In this document: positions 63,201-64,000 of the stretch, piece after piece | Layout: every line of letters begins with the position of its first letter | How positions within the stretch are numbered: the stretch's first letter is position 1 | Source: Catenulispora sp. EB89 | Lineage (GTDB): Bacteria > Actinomycetota > Actinomycetes > Streptomycetales > Catenulisporaceae | DNA length: 64,000 nt | Direction of reading: 5' to 3' | Assembly: GCF_041261445.1 (NCBI RefSeq) | Contig: NZ_JBGCCU010000006.1 | Coordinates: 434,001 to 498,000 of the forward strand | Position numbers and translations under genes: made by a program | Notes under the pieces: model-generated | Database searches by the model: none | What the model was told of the DNA's origin: nothing | Seen by the model: only the letters and a program-made list of their open reading frames with translations

Positions 63201-64000
63201 GGACCCGAACAAGGCCTCGGTGGTGTGGCCCAGCAGATCGTCACCGTAGATCAAGCCATCGGCAATGGGCGCTTCCAGCTCGCCTGCAGCATTCACCGGC
63301 ACCAAGACGACCAAGCCGGGCACGGGAAAGGCGCCGCGCTCCTCGGCGGGTCGCCGGTGCCGATGGCCGCGTCCGGAACGTTGCAGCAGCTGTGCCACGG
63401 GCGCCAGATCGGACACGACCACGTCGAAGTCAAAATCCAGACTCTGCTCGGCGACCTGCGTCGCAACCACGATCGCCGACTTCGGCCGCGCCCCCGGCGC
63501 CTCCGATCGCGGCCTGCCGAACTTCGCCTCCAAGTCCGACGTGATCTGCTGCCTCTGCCACAGGGGGAAACGTGCGTGCAACAGGTGCACCTCCGGCCGC
63601 CTCTCGGCCGGCCAGGACGACACAAGTTCCCGAATCTCCGCAAACGTCTGTTGCGCTGATGCGACCGTGTTCCGCAGCACCAGGGCACAGCCGCCTATGC
63701 GCGCCATCGGAGCCAGCACCTCGCCGATCCGCGCCAGGTCCTCAACGGGTTCGGCCGCGCCCCCGACGCGGTAGGGCTGGGCGCTGACGGTCAACTCCAC
63801 CGTCGGCACCTCCACCTGGCCGCCGGTAACGGCCCGGGTCTCGGCGTCGATGTGTACCCATCCCGGATACGGCAGGTCGAAGGCCGGCGGCCGCCCATCC
63901 GGGCATGCTCCCTGCCACCACGCCCGCACCAGCGACTTGGACACCGAACCCGGCAGCGTCGCCGACAGCAGGACCACCGGCGCCCCGCACGCCCCCAGCC
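60216..64000 (-). CDS. Partial Cas3-Cas8e-Cas11e triple fusion (CRISPR I-E)
   Basis: A single open frame of 1,261 codons that stays open to the window edge, so the N-terminus is missing. The first about 480 visible residues are the end of Cas3: motif III LLSATLP, VLRNTVASAQQTFAEI, motif V ATQVAEQSLDFDFDV and motif VI LLQRSGRGHRH. Then Cas8e/Cse1 (about 485-1,000) begins with FDLLTQPWIPVRETGGQTRE and has ERPWLQDPRLA and WAVQQNPQATEQIA. The last about 250 residues are Cas11e/Cse2: RCGDNGARAALRRSKAQTRR, then ACYTIAAIVAEEEHVRRS and RPDWAALLLDLARWDRHRAE. No stop or start separates the parts. Cas3-Cse1 fusions are known from some actinobacteria; adding Cse2 is less usual. The HD nuclease domain is outside the window. 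Confidence 0.9.
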   Translation of the reverse strand, partial: LGACGAPVVLLSATLPGSVSKSLVRAWWQGACPDGRPPAFDLPYPGWVHIDAETRAVTGGQVEVPTVELTVSAQPYRVGGAAEPVEDLARIGEVLAPMARIGGCALVLRNTVASAQQTFAEIRELVSSWPAERRPEVHLLHARFPLWQRQQITSDLEAKFGRPRSEAPGARPKSAIVVATQVAEQSLDFDFDVVVSDLAPVAQLLQRSGRGHRHRRPAEERGAFPVPGLVVLVPVNAAGELEAPIADGLIYGDDLLGHTTEALFGSKRVDAGQVKVVKIPDDVQDLVERVYRGFDGTDDAAIQQAALARLGADQAAAGEAATRMIPAPADMQDLYEFSRSYLPDEHALTRLDADSVQMLCCFVDAAGRRWLDPGCTETLPEVGLGYRGRPSRAQVRQVRRWCIPVRRGAWAKDLGPENVPPVCWADDPHLAGVVLLPHRLDGAKPRPVSVGTVSFLLDTDSGLLRSQPGRGGRTVAEPSYGGVGGRGAPGFDLLTQPWIPVRETGGQTREVGLLELFERAHEIQDLAVPVPPAQSGLWRILYAITARITGLDRPAGRVEAWQDRRDEALDAGRFKIEDITGYFKTYADRFDVFDAERPWLQDPRLARQCEKSSGVNRLVLSRTSGNNQVWFDHNIDADPQPLRTAEAVWHLIAQMYYGPAGRCTARKAGEVNAADTKAGPLRRAVSYHQIGTSLFQSLLVNILPSKGVDLDQDELGCPWEQPELPDALALPSRPARFTELLTTRGRHALLLRPAADAKGGIDTGHVAQAYLTWGVRGEAVPADDPYLAYVTVKEARFPHSTTAERALWRDLDALLGYRSHQDTAKGRLVDQPAAMEHSATSLPPDVHGQLRIRALGFDQDGKTTDRQWFTADTPAGVLRWAVQQNPQATEQIAKLRAAADNAAWQLKTAIGTAWETTGARSDDQLWQQTAAVMYWPAAEQAFWRAVREGDTVAPLRRFRLVALDAYDRTTRANRSTRPQTIYAVELGRARFFPKPQAAAARKRTSTLTAQTAPGPNTAAANLFVQQVRIRCGDNGARAALRRSKAQTRRYRLGEAVFGVVEASMAAVEQHQGRQSPAGIDVGDWQLACYTIAAIVAEEEHVRRSAGPDDDPDSDAVSGHDAAPETAEPREDLVAEASEPAQAANRKPLAARPLPLAAVLGLAVAAGDLNRDSTTDQIHALARTSAAGLRQRLPSITDRLITVGRRPDWAALLLDLARWDRHRAEIATRWLHTYHRAALSSDNPDPNQDTDSTLEKDSDPT

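Noticed and set aside
60216-64000. Separate cas3, cas8e and cas11 genes
   Set aside because: There is no stop codon, ribosome site with start, or frame change between the parts. The frame is continuous to the edge.

Overview
This is a high-GC actinobacterial window. Codon use, GTG starts, the actinobacterial accessory families (DUF2637, the SCO6880-type transfer protein, DUF6545/MAB_1171c) and the type I-E CRISPR-Cas layout all point that way. Natural Cas3-Cse1 fusions are known from Streptomyces and Catenulispora, so a Catenulispora- or Streptomyces-like host is my best guess; the species is inference. I found no tRNA, rRNA or integrase gene.

Layout. (1) 0.3-11.1 kb is accessory DNA: three tiny reverse-strand genes behind duplicated hairpin leaders, a plasmid-type DUF2637 membrane protein, DNA-binding-type proteins, an IS4-type transposase remnant, a lipoprotein, and an operon (6.4-9.3 kb) pairing an AAA_28-type NTPase with a class I lysyl-tRNA-synthetase-like domain fused to an ASCH domain, followed by APH-type kinase and ICMT-type methyltransferase genes. 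(2) 11.2-42.9 kb is the core of a conjugative element (ICE or plasmid). It has a MobF relaxase-helicase, a replication-type HTH protein, several XRE regulators, a 2,440-residue methyltransferase-helicase-PrimPol fusion, and a reverse-strand transfer operon (38.2 to 22.1 kb) with pilin-like, VirB8-like, VirB6-like, SCO6880-type, VirB4-like and VirD4-like proteins. Divergent from it is an XRE / HEXXH peptidase / DUF6545 membrane protein / P450 / NlpC-P60 operon. (3) 43.1-48.6 kb is a small metabolic island (cupin, NADP-binding oxidoreductase, LLM-class oxidoreductase, SDR, MarR) bounded by two broken TnsA-like genes and an IS630 fragment. (4) 49.8-64.0 kb is a type I-E CRISPR-Cas locus: cas1-cas2-array (104 repeats) on the plus strand, and a convergent effector operon on the minus strand.

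How the genes work together. Relaxase, coupling protein, VirB4-like ATPase and membrane channel proteins would move the element. The XRE plus HEXXH pair beside the transfer operon resembles the ImmR/ImmA switch of ICEBs1. NlpC/P60 would open the cell wall. The CRISPR locus has every I-E component, but Cas3, Cas8e and Cas11e are read as one polypeptide that runs off the right edge of the window. The main candidates for new biology are that triple Cas fusion, the LysRS-like/ASCH operon, and the giant methyltransferase-helicase-PrimPol protein.
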